A stretch of DNA of 37,877 nucleotides from Pseudomonas sp. CM27. GTDB taxonomy: Bacteria; Pseudomonadota; Gammaproteobacteria; Pseudomonadales; Pseudomonadaceae. Location of the stretch: positions 1 through 37,877 of the forward strand of contig NZ_JABMCN010000017.1 of NCBI RefSeq assembly GCF_013179515.1. The letters are read 5' to 3'. How positions within the stretch are numbered: position 1 is the stretch's first letter; every line of letters starts with the position of its first letter. Position numbers and translations under genes: made by a program. Positions 7,361 through 15,988 of this stretch are shown here, one piece after another. The notes beneath the pieces were generated by a model, which searched no databases, was not told where the DNA came from, and saw only the letters and a program-made list of their open reading frames with translations.

Positions 7361-8947
7361 CTATAGCATCCTTTCAAGCCCTATCGTGCTGCTGAGCCAC
7401 GAATTGAAGCGCCGCCACCAGCCCCCCGGTTCAGTGGTCAACGTGCGTTGTTGGCCATTGTCCTCGGTGACCCAGACCAGATGATTATCTTCCAGCCGGG
7501 CCTGGTAACTCAGGGCAGGTGCCATGCCCTCCAGAGCCAGTTCGCGCATCCGTCCGGCGAGCTGTGGATCATCAACCAACACACCGACCTCGGTGTTCCA
7601 CAGCAAAGAGCGCGAATCGAAATTGAACGAACCGACAAACGCTTTCTGTTGGTCGAACACCATCGCTTTGGTATGCAGGCTGGAGTCGGAGCTACTGGAG
7701 GGGCTGCTGGAGGATCCCTTGTGAGAGAAATGCGGCCTGGTATCGCTATCACTCCGACCACCGGCTTGGCGACGTAACTCGAACAACTTCACACCATGCT
7801 CGAGCAAGGTCTTGCGATAGGGCGCGTAAGCACCGTGCGAAGCCGGTACATCGGTGGCCTCCAGAGAGTTGGTCAGCAAGCTGATCGACACGCCGGCGTC
7901 GGCTCGACGGGTCAGGTACACCACTGCCGGATGGCCAGGTACCATATAGGCCGACACCAAGATTAGCTCCTTGTTGACCCCGTTGAGCTCGGGTGCCAAC
8001 TGGGTGGCCAACAGCAAGTGCGGAGCAGGTTCACCACTTGCCAGTACCTTGCTCGGTGCATCCCACATCGCTTTGTTCCAGGCCCAGATCAACTCCCTGC
8101 GCCAGTCATTCAGGCGTGGCTGGGTGGTATAGCTCATCAATTGCCGATAGAGCGCATGATTCTGGGTGCGAGTTTCCTCTAGGGACGCAACCAGCCGAGT
8201 CCGAAGATCTTTCAGATCTCTGCTGGTCGGCTTGAACGATATGAACTGCTCGATGGGCTTGCTGAGGCCACTGTTCCAGTACTCGTCAAAACTATGTCCC
8301 AACTGTTCTGCGACCGGGCCGACACTGAGCATGTCAACGTCAGTAAAATTTCTGTTGGGCTCCGCATCGAAATACTCGTCCCCCAGATTGCGCCCACCGA
8401 CGATGGCCACACAGTTGTCCACCACCCACAATTTGTTGTGCATTCGCCGGTGTTGCTGGGAAAGGTTGAAGAGTCGCCCCATCGTGCGTGTCACGACGGT
8501 ACTGCGGCCCAAATGAAGAGGGTTGAATACCCGGATCTGTATATGCGGATGCCTCGCCAGTGTCGCGAGGGTTTGCTCGAGGTCGTCGCTGGTGGTGTCA
8601 TCGAGCAAAATCCTGACGCGCACTTCACGGTCGGCCGCGCGGAGCAACTCGCTCAGCAGTATCCGAGTACTGATACCGTCGTGGACGATGTAGTACTGCA
8701 AATCAATGCTGCTCTGAGCACTACGAATCAGCTCCGCGCGGGCGGCAAAAGCTTCGGCACTCTCCGGGAATAGGCGGAACCCCGATTGACCGTGATGTGG
8801 AGCAACCTGGGTATGGATAGATCGACCGAACGCCGAATCGTTTGCAGGCAAGGCCTGAGTGGGTTCGTAGGGGGTGTTGGGTGCTGTACATCCACCAAGG
8901 AGAAGCGTGAGTGAGAGAGCGGCAATCTGGAGCTGTTTGATTCTCAC
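7361..8947 (-). CDS. Phospholipase D-family lipoprotein
   Basis: A protein of about 528 residues with a lipoprotein signal (SLTLLLGGC, lipobox Cys near residue 20) and two PLD catalytic HKD motifs. The first is HNKLWVVDNCVAIVGGRN (about 190), the second HTKAMVFDQQKAFVGSFN (about 445). Two motifs on one chain give a complete active site, as in cardiolipin-synthase-like and other PLDc_2 enzymes. A serine run (KGSSSSPSSSSDSS) forms a flexible insert just before the second motif. I favour the GTG at 8947, with AAGGTG six bases upstream; a GTG at 8956 is also in frame. It is the first gene of an operon with DUF5329. Substrate is inferred to be phospholipid at the envelope. Confidence 0.87.
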   Translation of the reverse strand: MRIKQLQIAALSLTLLLGGCTAPNTPYEPTQALPANDSAFGRSIHTQVAPHHGQSGFRLFPESAEAFAARAELIRSAQSSIDLQYYIVHDGISTRILLSELLRAADREVRVRILLDDTTSDDLEQTLATLARHPHIQIRVFNPLHLGRSTVVTRTMGRLFNLSQQHRRMHNKLWVVDNCVAIVGGRNLGDEYFDAEPNRNFTDVDMLSVGPVAEQLGHSFDEYWNSGLSKPIEQFISFKPTSRDLKDLRTRLVASLEETRTQNHALYRQLMSYTTQPRLNDWRRELIWAWNKAMWDAPSKVLASGEPAPHLLLATQLAPELNGVNKELILVSAYMVPGHPAVVYLTRRADAGVSISLLTNSLEATDVPASHGAYAPYRKTLLEHGVKLFELRRQAGGRSDSDTRPHFSHKGSSSSPSSSSDSSLHTKAMVFDQQKAFVGSFNFDSRSLLWNTEVGVLVDDPQLAGRMRELALEGMAPALSYQARLEDNHLVWVTEDNGQQRTLTTEPGGWWRRFNSWLSSTIGLERML

Positions 8948-8956
8948 TGTGCGCAC

Positions 8957-9282
8957 CTTGACGATGGTGATGTGGGTCTCGGATCCCGAAGAATGGCCAT
9001 TCCCTTACCACCCTGCATTCGGCCGTAACGACCTTCTGCAATGCGTCTTCGATCTGCGGTTTTTTCTGAAGCGTAGTTCATTCCCAAAGACTGCGACGTT
9101 GGCCCTGTGCGCAATAGATGACGCCGATTAGACCAGCCAGGGAATCTGAAACCTAGTGCCAGATTTTATACAAATAACATTGCGAATCATTTCATATACG
9201 CCTATCCCCAGCGGGCTGGCCCCGATCAAAGAAGTGGTGGCCACCTACACGGCGTCCCGAGCGTTGGCTCGTAACCCTGGCA
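8957..9282. other. Intergenic stretch with a possible gene remnant
   Basis: No full gene. On the plus strand, about 9217-9320 reads SGLAPIKEVVATYTASRALARN and on to a stop overlapping the 3' end of the receiver gene. This looks protein-like but has no start, no ribosome site and no recognised family, so it may be a remnant. The rest is A+T-rich around 9160-9210. Confidence 0.3.
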
Positions 9283-9711
9283 TCACGCAGCAGGACGTTG
9301 ATCAACATCCTTCATGAGATGAGGCCTTACGCACTCAATGAAGCGTTCCAGCGACCAAGGTTTTTGGAGGAATTGGATCCCCTGGGGTAGCGCCTCATCC
9401 ATTTCAGGGTGATAGCCGCTGGATACGATGATGGCAGTATCCGGCAGTTCCTTATGTGCGATCCAGGCCAGGTGGAGTCCTGTTGCGACGCCTGGAGTCC
9501 GGACATCAGTGATCACCAACGACCAGGATTGCAGCTTCAGCGCAGCAATGCCGTCGTCGGCCGTTGCCAGAGCGGTGACGGATGCGCCCAAGTCTTCCAG
9601 CAGCATGGTTATCAGTTCTCGCAAAGCGGGTTCATCCTCGACCAAGAGAACGGAGGAAGTGAAATCAGGGAGTCGTGGTTCTATCATCAGGGTGCTCGCA
9701 TTCAAGCGCAC
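9283..9711 (-). CDS. Stand-alone response regulator receiver protein
   Basis: A 142-residue single receiver (REC) domain with no output domain. The acidic pocket is in SSVLLVEDEPALRE and the phosphoacceptor is the Asp in LVITDVRTPG. The Thr/Ser switch is in IIVSSGYH and the conserved Lys in FLQKPWS. Such proteins pass phosphate or bind partners rather than DNA. The GTG at 9711 is taken as the start; an ATG at 9687 is equally possible. No histidine kinase is adjacent. A second, dead receiver gene lies at 10303-10613 on the same strand. Confidence 0.85.
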   Translation of the reverse strand: MRLNASTLMIEPRLPDFTSSVLLVEDEPALRELITMLLEDLGASVTALATADDGIAALKLQSWSLVITDVRTPGVATGLHLAWIAHKELPDTAIIVSSGYHPEMDEALPQGIQFLQKPWSLERFIECVRPHLMKDVDQRPAA

Positions 9712-9825
9712 GTCGGAAAAGCCATCCGTCCTTGATCTGCCCCAGCGGCATGGTGACGTGCGATATCATTCCGACATCGCTTTCACCGGCAAAATTCACT
9801 TCCACTGCCTGAAAAAAATTTCACC

Positions 9826-10251
9826 TCATCTCATGGCGTCTTCGCTGGGGGGTTGGGCGGGATCGGCGTCCGTATAAGGGTTGCCTGCTGCTGCTTGCTG
9901 ATCACAATTCTCGCCCATCGCCCGATACTCCTTGCGCAGGGCTCGCAGCTGCTTATTGTCCAGTGCTTCAAGGTCAAGGACGGAGCGCTCGGCAGACTTT
10001 GTCGCCCGAATAAGCTCGTCCAGCTTGAGGTGGATTATGTCATTGTCCCGGTTTTGGGTGTTCTGAATCAGGAAAACCATCAGGAAGGTGATGATCGTCG
10101 TGGAGGTGTTGATGATGAGCTGCCATGTATCGTTGTAGTGAAACCATGGCCCTGAGGCTGCCCACATTCCAATCAGTACGACGGCGATGAAGAAGGTACT
10201 TGGCCTGCCAGCACGCTTGGATAGCCATTGGCAGAACTGCGCGAATTTCAC
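9826..10251 (-). CDS. Low-affinity iron permease-family membrane protein
   Basis: A 141-residue protein of the family named after fungal low-affinity iron permease. An N-terminal amphipathic start (VKFAQFCQWLSKRAGRPSTFF) is followed by two hydrophobic segments (FIAVVLIGMWAASGPWF and LIINTSTTIITFLMVFLIQNTQNRD). A cytosolic helix follows with KLDELIRATKSAERSVLDLE, ending in an acidic Pro-rich tail. QNTQNRD-like and KLDELI are hallmark sequences. I chose the GTG at 10251 because AGGA lies 8 nt upstream; an upstream frame to 10302 lacks a ribosome site. In bacteria the iron role is unproven, and these genes usually sit among stress genes. Confidence 0.85.
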   Translation of the reverse strand: MKFAQFCQWLSKRAGRPSTFFIAVVLIGMWAASGPWFHYNDTWQLIINTSTTIITFLMVFLIQNTQNRDNDIIHLKLDELIRATKSAERSVLDLEALDNKQLRALRKEYRAMGENCDQQAAAGNPYTDADPAQPPSEDAMR

Positions 10252-10302
10252 GATGCTTTTCCTTTTGAACACGTTGCATGTTTCGGTTGACCCCAAAACC
10301 AT

Positions 10303-10613
10303 TCAGAAATCTTTTTTTACATTTGCTGGGTCTGACGAACAGCCGTATGTTTCCGTGACGGGTTGTCCAGAGACGATTACTACGGGCAGGTCGGGTTGGT
10401 TGACCAGATCGTTTTGGCGAGCCCAAGCCCATCTGTGGTGCCTCGCATGTTCAGGTCAGTAATGACGAGATCAAACGGCTAGGCGTTTAACTTACCGAGG
10501 GCATCGTGGGCATTGCTGCATTCGACGGCCGGATAGCCCAAGTGTGTCACGGCTTCGGCCATTAGCCTGCGCAGGATGTCATTGTCTTCGACCAACAAAA
10601 CCCTCTGCGACAT
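10303..10613 (-). pseudogene. Decayed response regulator receiver gene
   Basis: On the minus strand from an ATG at 10613 this reads MSQRVLLVEDNDILRRLMAE and on to ALGKLNA, then an in-frame TAG. Receiver sequence resumes in the same frame (PFDLVITDLNMRGTTDGLGLAKTIW). A frameshift follows near 10395-10400, after which the other frame reads NQPDLPVVIVSGQPVTETYG. The acidic pair, phosphoacceptor Asp and the switch region are all still recognisable. One nonsense change plus one frameshift in a domain of about 120 residues marks it as dead. It probably arose beside the intact receiver gene at 9283-9711. Confidence 0.8.
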
Positions 10614-10760
10614 AGAGCTTTCGTCTGGAGGCTGATGCTGCTTATCTCAGAGCGGTCGCAGGGGACGATGATCCCTCAAGAATTGGATCGACGTAGGGTT
10701 TGGGCATGGACGTGGTCGTCTGAGACGCTCCGTCCATATCCAGCTGCAGATGGTGCCTTT

Positions 10761-11735
10761 CTAGTTTTTCCTGCGTTGTGAGCGGGCGATTGTTAAACCT
10801 GCAATGACTCCAAGCGCAGCTGCGCCGATCAGCAGTCGCGTTTTGTCTTTCGGCTTCCTCCAGCCTCCGTCTATCCCCCTCGTACCACTTGGAGGTTCAA
10901 AGAGGTTGCCTGAGGATGTTTCGGCTAAAGGGCTGCGATTTATCCCCCACCGCGTCACCCACCCAGACAACAAAGACATACCTGGTACCAGGTAGCTGGC
11001 CAGGTGCGCGAGGCGAGCAGCAGTGCCGACCGTTGTGTGAGCTCGAGGTGTGATTGCACAGGCCACCATTGCCTTGGCTACCCGTTCGGGATCGTAGATG
11101 GGGCTTGGCGGTGTCAGCGCATGTCCCGTGTAGTTGCCGCCGTCTCGGAAGCCAGGTGTGTCCATGACTGCTGGATAGATGTCGCACACATGGATGGCGG
11201 GAAACTCGGTCAGCTCCCCTCGCAGCGCCTCGGTCAGTCCACGCAAGCCGAACTTGCTCGCCGAATAAGCCGCTGCATAGGGCTGGGCCACCCAGCTCCC
11301 CAGCGACAGGGTGTTGATCAGAATGCCGCTACCTTGCGCTTTGAAGAAGGGAAGGGCGACGTAGGCCCCTCGCAGGTATCCGACCAGATCGGTCTGGATA
11401 ACCTGTTCGTGAGCTTCCAGTGGGGTATCCTCGAAGTTTCCGACCGCCCCAACTCCGGCGTTGTTGATCCAGATGTCGATCCGTCCGTGGCCAAATTCCG
11501 AGGCCTGCGCGGCCAGCGCTTGAACCTGGTCACTGTGCGTGACATCGGTCATGATCGCTATCGCATCCGTCCCGCAATCAGTGCATTCATCCAGGACGTC
11601 AAATAACGCTTCTTCATCGCGGGCCGCGAGCACCAAGCGTGCGCCTTTGCAGGCGAAGGCGTGTGCGGCGGCGCGGCCTATGCCGCTGGATGCCCCTGTG
11701 ATTACCACGACTTTTCCGCGCAGCGGCCCCCTCAC
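10761..11735 (-). CDS. Short-chain dehydrogenase with C-terminal membrane anchor
   Basis: A 324-residue classical SDR. The Rossmann nucleotide motif is TGASSGIG (about residues 14-21), followed by NNAG (about 92-95), the catalytic Ser in NTLSLGSW and the YSASK active site (about 159-163). Unlike the usual 250-residue SDR it has a C-terminal extension ending in a hydrophobic helix (LLIGAAALGVIAGLTIA) and a basic tail SQRRKN, so it is likely membrane-tethered. The GTG start overlaps the stop of the preceding gene by 4 bp (GTGA), showing translational coupling. It is the last gene of the operon running from 13568. Substrate unknown. Confidence 0.9.
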   Translation of the reverse strand: MRGPLRGKVVVITGASSGIGRAAAHAFACKGARLVLAARDEEALFDVLDECTDCGTDAIAIMTDVTHSDQVQALAAQASEFGHGRIDIWINNAGVGAVGNFEDTPLEAHEQVIQTDLVGYLRGAYVALPFFKAQGSGILINTLSLGSWVAQPYAAAYSASKFGLRGLTEALRGELTEFPAIHVCDIYPAVMDTPGFRDGGNYTGHALTPPSPIYDPERVAKAMVACAITPRAHTTVGTAARLAHLASYLVPGMSLLSGWVTRWGINRSPLAETSSGNLFEPPSGTRGIDGGWRKPKDKTRLLIGAAALGVIAGLTIARSQRRKN

Positions 11736-12085
11736 AGGAATCCACTGCTGGGCGCTTGTTGCTCTTTGCCAGTGCTGCAGTGATCGAACGGGGCGATGAT
11801 TTCATCGGCCGCGACCAGAGACAGCTCAAGGGCGGTGCCATCGACCAGGTTCAAGGTCAGGCCTTCGACCGTACCTGCCTCTTTGTCTGGAAACACGGGT
11901 TCACCTTCAGCATCCAGGCTGTCGTAGATGAAGCGTGTACCTTCGAGCCATCCCACAGCTGTGAGAAGCTCAGGGCCTAGGTAATACTTCCCGTCTTGAA
12001 AGAATCCTGAAAACTGATGCGCTCGCTCCATGTTTTCCACACGGTAGCGCTCACCGGATTTCATACCTGTCGCTTGATCGACCAT
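11732..12085 (-). CDS. Unrecognised 117-aa protein
   Basis: A 117-residue soluble, acidic protein starting MVDQATGMKSGERYRVENMERA. Features are a basic-aromatic N-terminal part (YRVENMERAHQFSGFFQDGKYYLGPEL) and a likely beta-rich acidic C-terminal part (LNLVDGTALELSLVAADEIIAPFD). GGAGG lies 10 nt before the ATG at 12085. It sits between the PLDc_N gene and the SDR and overlaps the latter by 4 bp. I know no family for it. Coupling suggests its product is needed together with the SDR. Confidence 0.7.
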   Translation of the reverse strand: MVDQATGMKSGERYRVENMERAHQFSGFFQDGKYYLGPELLTAVGWLEGTRFIYDSLDAEGEPVFPDKEAGTVEGLTLNLVDGTALELSLVAADEIIAPFDHCSTGKEQQAPSSGFL

Positions 12086-12118
12086 TGTGCATGTCCCTCC
12101 AGGTGGTGCCAAGAAATG

Positions 12119-12352
12119 TCAGCCTTTGCTGTGCTCGTCAGAAGTGGGCCCAGTGCCTCGCTTGATTCCTCGCGGGCCAGCAACGCCCCATATGCCCAGA
12201 CCAACAAGCGGTAGTGCCACGATCAGGAGGGCCCACGCCGCTTTGACGGCATCTGTCTTGTCGCTCCGAAACACGCTGACAATGGCCCACAGGTCGACGA
12301 GTAGAAGAATTGCCGCTACGGCAATCCAGAAATAGCTGGCGACACCGTTCAT
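12119..12352 (-). CDS. PLDc_N-type small membrane protein
   Basis: A 77-residue protein with two transmembrane helices (FWIAVAAILLLVDLWAIVSVF and AAWALLIVALPLVGLGIWGVAGPR) separated by a short charged loop (RSDKTDAVKA). This is the PLD-nuclease N-terminal (PLDc_N) domain, found both fused to cardiolipin synthases and alone. GAGGGG is 8 nt from the ATG at 12352, which favours it over the ATG at 12358. It starts 13 bp after the dehydrogenase stop. It carries no catalytic motif of its own. Confidence 0.82.
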   Translation of the reverse strand: MNGVASYFWIAVAAILLLVDLWAIVSVFRSDKTDAVKAAWALLIVALPLVGLGIWGVAGPRGIKRGTGPTSDEHSKG

Positions 12353-12365
12353 GACCATTACCCCT

Positions 12366-13568
12366 CTACACGAAGTCAGGGCCCAGTGTCCCTGATGCAG
12401 CCCCTGGAACAAGGATCACCTTGCGACAGTTGTCCTCTTTCTGATCGAACATCTTGTAGCCCATGGCTGCCTCCTCCAACGCAAGGCGGTGGGTGACGAT
12501 CAGCTCGGGCTGGAGGCGTCCGGCTTCGATGTGTTCGAGTAGCTCGGGGAGGTACTTTTGGACGTGGGTCTGACCCATCTTGAAGGTCAGGCCTTTGTCG
12601 AAGGCATCACCGAACATGAAGCCGTGAATGAACCCTGCATAGACACCGGGGACGCTGACGACGCCGCCACGTCGCACAGCCGCGATGCTCTGGCGCAGGG
12701 CCTTGCCGCTGCTGCCTTCCAGTTTCAAAGCCGTCATCACGGTTTCCGTGGTGCTGCCTTTGGCCTCAAACCCGACCGCATCGATGACCGCGTCTACGCC
12801 ACGCATGCCGGGTGTCTGACGAATGATGCTGTCGGCGGGATCGTCATCGTTTTCGAAGTTGATCGGGATGACGCCGTAGGCTTCCTGGGCGTAGGCCAGG
12901 CGGTAGTCGTTGTCGTCCACCATGAAGACGGTGTGAGCACCCAGCATCCGTGCGCAGGCGGCGCTCAGTAGGCCCACTGGCCCAGCGCCGTAGATCGCTA
13001 CCGACGAACCTTGGCCGATCTCGGCATTGATGACCGCTTGCCAAGCGGTGGGAAGGATGTCGGAGAGGAACAACACTTTGTCGTCAGCGAGGGTGGTCGG
13101 CACTTTGAACGGCCCGACGTTACCTTTGGGTACTCTGACATAGTCGGCCTGGCCTCCAGGGATGCCGCCATACAGATGGCTGTACCCAAACAGCGCTGCG
13201 CCTGGTGGAATGCCTTTTTTATTGAGGATCGATCCGCGACCGGTGTTTGTGGTTTCGCAGGCGGCAAACAGATCGTGCTGGCAGAAGAAGCAACTACCGC
13301 AGGCAATCACAAACGGGATCACTACACGGTCGCCAACCTGCAGGTTCGTCACGTCTCTGCCGACGTCTTCGACGATGCCCATGAACTCGTGGCCGAAGAT
13401 GTCGCCGTGTTCGGTTTCAGGGATTTTGCCGCGATACAGGTGCAGGTCAGAACCGCAGATCGCGGTTGCAGTGACCCGAAGGATTATATCGTCCGCCTCC
13501 ATGATGATGGGGTCCGGGACGGTATCGACCCTGACATCGTTTGCTCCGTGGTAGGTCAGTGCTCGCAT
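12366..13568 (-). CDS. Zinc-dependent alcohol dehydrogenase (FdhA-like)
   Basis: A 400-residue medium-chain dehydrogenase. Catalytic zinc ligands are in ICGSDLHLY (Cys about 39) and GHEFMG (His/Glu about 61-62). A structural-zinc lobe is [15 protein letters not shown] (about 97-111), and the nucleotide fold is GAGPVGLL (about 183). Length and sequence resemble the glutathione-independent formaldehyde dehydrogenase-like group. The ATG at 13568 has AGGAG 8 nt upstream; the open frame continues 74 codons further, but that part is not conserved. It leads the operon down to the SDR and diverges from the manganese catalase operon. Cofactor NAD is expected; the aldehyde or alcohol substrate is not evident. 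Confidence 0.92.
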   Translation of the reverse strand: MRALTYHGANDVRVDTVPDPIIMEADDIILRVTATAICGSDLHLYRGKIPETEHGDIFGHEFMGIVEDVGRDVTNLQVGDRVVIPFVIACGSCFFCQHDLFAACETTNTGRGSILNKKGIPPGAALFGYSHLYGGIPGGQADYVRVPKGNVGPFKVPTTLADDKVLFLSDILPTAWQAVINAEIGQGSSVAIYGAGPVGLLSAACARMLGAHTVFMVDDNDYRLAYAQEAYGVIPINFENDDDPADSIIRQTPGMRGVDAVIDAVGFEAKGSTTETVMTALKLEGSSGKALRQSIAAVRRGGVVSVPGVYAGFIHGFMFGDAFDKGLTFKMGQTHVQKYLPELLEHIEAGRLQPELIVTHRLALEEAAMGYKMFDQKEDNCRKVILVPGAASGTLGPDFV

Positions 13569-13839
13569 GGTGCTTTCTCCTGCATCAGGTTCAGAGGTTA
13601 TGCAGGGGAAGCCATGGACAGTTACAAAGTTCAGACAAACTGATTCAGTGGTTAACTTAGGCGCTAACTGTTGGGGTGAGGTTATTTTTATATTTTTATA
13701 AAACTTGGCTTGAACCTTTTCAACTTTTCCTTTCGTCCTGAAAACGCGTGGTGCGCTAGCACGTATCGAGTGCAACTGGCTCCCATCCATAGACGGCGCG
13801 CATTTATTTGGGCGCTTGATCAGCCGCGAGGAGAAAAAT
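13569..13839. promoter_or_regulatory. Divergent promoter region, dehydrogenase and Mn-catalase operons
   Basis: 271 bp between two divergent operons, with a very A+T-rich centre at 13680-13710 (TTATTTTTATATTTTTATAAAAC). Both promoters must lie here if the operons are as drawn. No confident sigma-70 pair can be read. The gene set suggests a stress sigma factor, but this is inference. Confidence 0.5.
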
Positions 13840-14721
13840 ATGTTTATTCACAATAAGCGCTTGCAATATACGGTGCGCGTCGCTCAGCCCAATCCCGGCC
13901 TTGCAAACTTGCTTCTGGAGCAGTTTGGCGGCGCTCAGGGTGAGCTTGCCGCTGCGAGTCGTTACTTCACCCAGGCGCTCGCCGAGGATGACCCAGGCCG
14001 CAAAGACTTGCTGATGGACATCGCCACCGAGGAGCTGAGTCACCTGGAGATTGTAGGTTCGATCATCGTGATGCTTAACAAGGGTGCCAAGGGCCGACTT
14101 GCCGAGGGCGTTGAGGAGGAGGGAGAGCTGTACCGAGCCATCAATGGGGCCGGTAACGATTCCCATATTACCAGCATTCTCTATGGGGCCGGCGCTCCGC
14201 TCACCAACTCGGCAGGGGTTCCGTGGAGTGCGGCCTATGTCGACACCATCGGCGAACCGACGGCTGATTTCCGCTCCAACATCGCTGCCGAAGCGCGGGC
14301 GAAGATCGTGTACGAGCGCCTGATGAACGTGACGGACGACCCAGGCGTGAAAGAGGCCCTGGGCTTCCTGATGACTCGGGAGATCGCGCACCAGCTTTCT
14401 TTTGAAAAAGCGCTGCACGCCATTCAGCCAAACTTCCCTCAAGGCAAGCTTCCAGGCATGCCGGAGTTCACCAACAAGTATTTCAACATGTCGGGTGAAC
14501 CGAATGTGCGCGGCCCTTGGAATGAAGGCGAGGAATGGGAATACGTCGAGAACCCATCGGCTGCCGTTGATGGCGGAGATGGCACTGCTTCGGTGGAACT
14601 GGCCGCGCCTGATCTGGCGGTTCTGGAAGCCATGAAACTGCGAACGATGTCCGATCCAACCAGTAATCCGGTCACCGGTGCGGATCTGGGTTCTGGTTTG
14701 GTCAACGGCAAAGATGACTGA
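13840..14721 (+). CDS. Manganese catalase
   Basis: A 293-residue non-heme catalase that splits hydrogen peroxide with a dimanganese centre in a four-helix bundle. Likely metal ligands are the Glu in [14 protein letters not shown] (about 36), Glu and His in [13 protein letters not shown] (about 66-69), Glu in [12 protein letters not shown] and His in [14 protein letters not shown]. Starts [14 protein letters not shown], typical of the family, with GAGGAG 7 nt upstream, so the ATG at 13840 is chosen over one 8 codons upstream. Length fits. First gene of a three-gene operon with a small protein and a ferritin-like protein. Cytoplasmic; protects against peroxide. The symbol katN is used elsewhere for this family. 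Confidence 0.94.
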   Translation: MFIHNKRLQYTVRVAQPNPGLANLLLEQFGGAQGELAAASRYFTQALAEDDPGRKDLLMDIATEELSHLEIVGSIIVMLNKGAKGRLAEGVEEEGELYRAINGAGNDSHITSILYGAGAPLTNSAGVPWSAAYVDTIGEPTADFRSNIAAEARAKIVYERLMNVTDDPGVKEALGFLMTREIAHQLSFEKALHAIQPNFPQGKLPGMPEFTNKYFNMSGEPNVRGPWNEGEEWEYVENPSAAVDGGDGTASVELAAPDLAVLEAMKLRTMSDPTSNPVTGADLGSGLVNGKDD

Positions 14722-14737
14722 ATTGAAGGAGGCCGCA

Positions 14738-14968
14738 ATGAGCACTTCGAGAAGAAGGGATAAGGCTCAGGCTGACATCGGCTTCGAGCATTTGATGAGC
14801 ACGGCGGTGGCAGAGTTTGAGGCCGACTCGCGCCTGGCTTGCCGAGCGATGCGAGTGAAGATGGCGATAGGCATGTTCGGCGTAGGCTCGGTGCTGCCTA
14901 ACGATCTGCCCCTGAAGCTTCCGACTGAGTCCTTACACAAGAGTCTGGTGAGCCACACCCTGCAGTAA
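14738..14968 (+). CDS. Small hypothetical protein in Mn-catalase operon
   Basis: A 76-residue protein starting MSTSRRRDKAQADIGFEHLM. It is helical, with AEFEADSRLACRAMRVKMAIGMFGVGSVLP and a short hydrophobic patch. GGAGG sits 5 nt before the ATG at 14738. It begins 16 bp after the catalase stop and ends 30 bp before the ferritin-like gene. I do not recognise a family; its place makes it part of the peroxide-response operon. Confidence 0.7.
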   Translation: MSTSRRRDKAQADIGFEHLMSTAVAEFEADSRLACRAMRVKMAIGMFGVGSVLPNDLPLKLPTESLHKSLVSHTLQ

Positions 14969-14998
14969 CACCGATTTTCACACCCAAGGAGAATGACG

Positions 14999-15499
14999 AT
15001 GGTTGCTCGCAAGACAGTTGAAGATCTGTTCATCCATGAGCTTTCGGACGTGTACAGCGCTGAGAAGCAGATCACCAAAGCATTGCCGCGCTTGGCTCGG
15101 GCATCTACCAACCCGCTTTTGGCTGATGCGTTCACCTCACACCTGGCGGAAACCCAGGGGCAGATAGAGCGCATTGACCAGTTGGTAGAGTCGGCTGGAT
15201 TGAAACTCAAGCGGATGAAGTGCGTAGCCATGGAGGGGCTGGTTGAGGAAAGCAAAGAGCTGCTGGATGAAATCGAGAAGGGGGCAGTGCTCGATGCGGC
15301 GCTCATAGGGGCATGCCAGAAGGTCGAGCATTACGAGATCGCCAGTTACGGCACCTTGATTGCAATGGCGAAGCACCTGGGCATGAAAGAGGCCGCCTCG
15401 CTATTGGCAGACACACTCGCAGAAGAAAAAGCCGCTGACGAGAAGCTGTCAGCGATTGCCGAAGAGGGCGGCAATCAAGCTGCTACGCTCGAGAAGTAA
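14999..15499 (+). CDS. YciE/YciF-type ferritin-like protein (DUF892)
   Basis: A 166-residue all-helical protein of the DUF892/YciE family. The signature start is VEDLFIHELSDVYSAEKQITKALPRLA. Metal-binding-type acidic residues and His follow in SHLAETQGQIERI, KVEHYEIASYGTLIAMA and ADTLAEEKAADEKL. The fold is a ferritin-like four-helix bundle with two helix pairs. The ATG at 14999 has AGGAG 7 nt upstream; the ATG at 14993 is too close to it. Last gene of the catalase operon, so a role in iron or peroxide handling is likely. Confidence 0.9.
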   Translation: MVARKTVEDLFIHELSDVYSAEKQITKALPRLARASTNPLLADAFTSHLAETQGQIERIDQLVESAGLKLKRMKCVAMEGLVEESKELLDEIEKGAVLDAALIGACQKVEHYEIASYGTLIAMAKHLGMKEAASLLADTLAEEKAADEKLSAIAEEGGNQAATLEK

Positions 15500-15507
15500 C
15501 GGGTCGG

Positions 15508-15530
15508 GCCCAGCCAGGGACGCGCTGGGC
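15508..15530 (+). terminator. Hairpin after catalase operon
   Basis: GCCCAGC (15508-15514) and GCTGGGC (15524-15530) pair around a 9-nt loop, 9 bp after the ferritin-like gene stop. Only a short, mixed T-containing tail follows, so this is a moderate terminator candidate. Confidence 0.45.
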
Positions 15531-15649
15531 TTCCAAGAATTTGCGATTTCAATCATGTTCCTGGCCGAAGGTCTGCGTTATGCGGATACCATTTCGGTAT
15601 GTCGAGTTTTATGACCTCACTCACTCGGTCAGCGCTTGGGAGTATGCAG

Positions 15650-15877
15650 ATGCATTGCGCACCAACTGATAAAGAGATCGCGGACGCGCTGTGCATCAGT
15701 GAGATTGAGGTAGCCCGGTATGGACGGGATGTATTCGGACTTGGAGATGGAGGTTGGCTGATTCACTTCGAACTCAGCATGCCCCGAGAGCTTTGGGTCA
15801 ACATCGAGGGAAGGTTCACCTTGATCATACGGCCCCCCGGTGAAGCGAACGAGAGACGCGCCCAGGATGTGTGCTGA
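15650..15877 (+). CDS. Small hypothetical protein (75 aa)
   Basis: A 75-residue protein starting MHCAPTDKEIADALCISEIEVARYGRD, then a beta-rich part (GGWLIHFELSMPRELWVNIEGRFTLIIR). GGGAG lies 8 nt before this ATG; an upstream ATG at 15599 has no ribosome site. It precedes the EAL gene by about 110 bp on the same strand. Not recognised. The N-terminal KEIADALCISEIEV looks slightly like a helix-turn-helix but is too short to call. Confidence 0.5.
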   Translation: MHCAPTDKEIADALCISEIEVARYGRDVFGLGDGGWLIHFELSMPRELWVNIEGRFTLIIRPPGEANERRAQDVC

Positions 15878-15988
15878 TGAGATGCTTTCTGGAACCCACC
15901 CAGAGCCAGCGAGGATGGGCAGAGATTGGCTTATGAAGGGAATTCAAGCATTCTCAAGAGCCGGACTCACGTACATCGACTACTACTT

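Noticed and set aside
13700-13760. ECF-type promoter (GAACCT ... TCCTGA) before the Mn catalase gene
   Set aside because: Spacing between the halves does not fit the known 16-17 bp of AlgU-type promoters.
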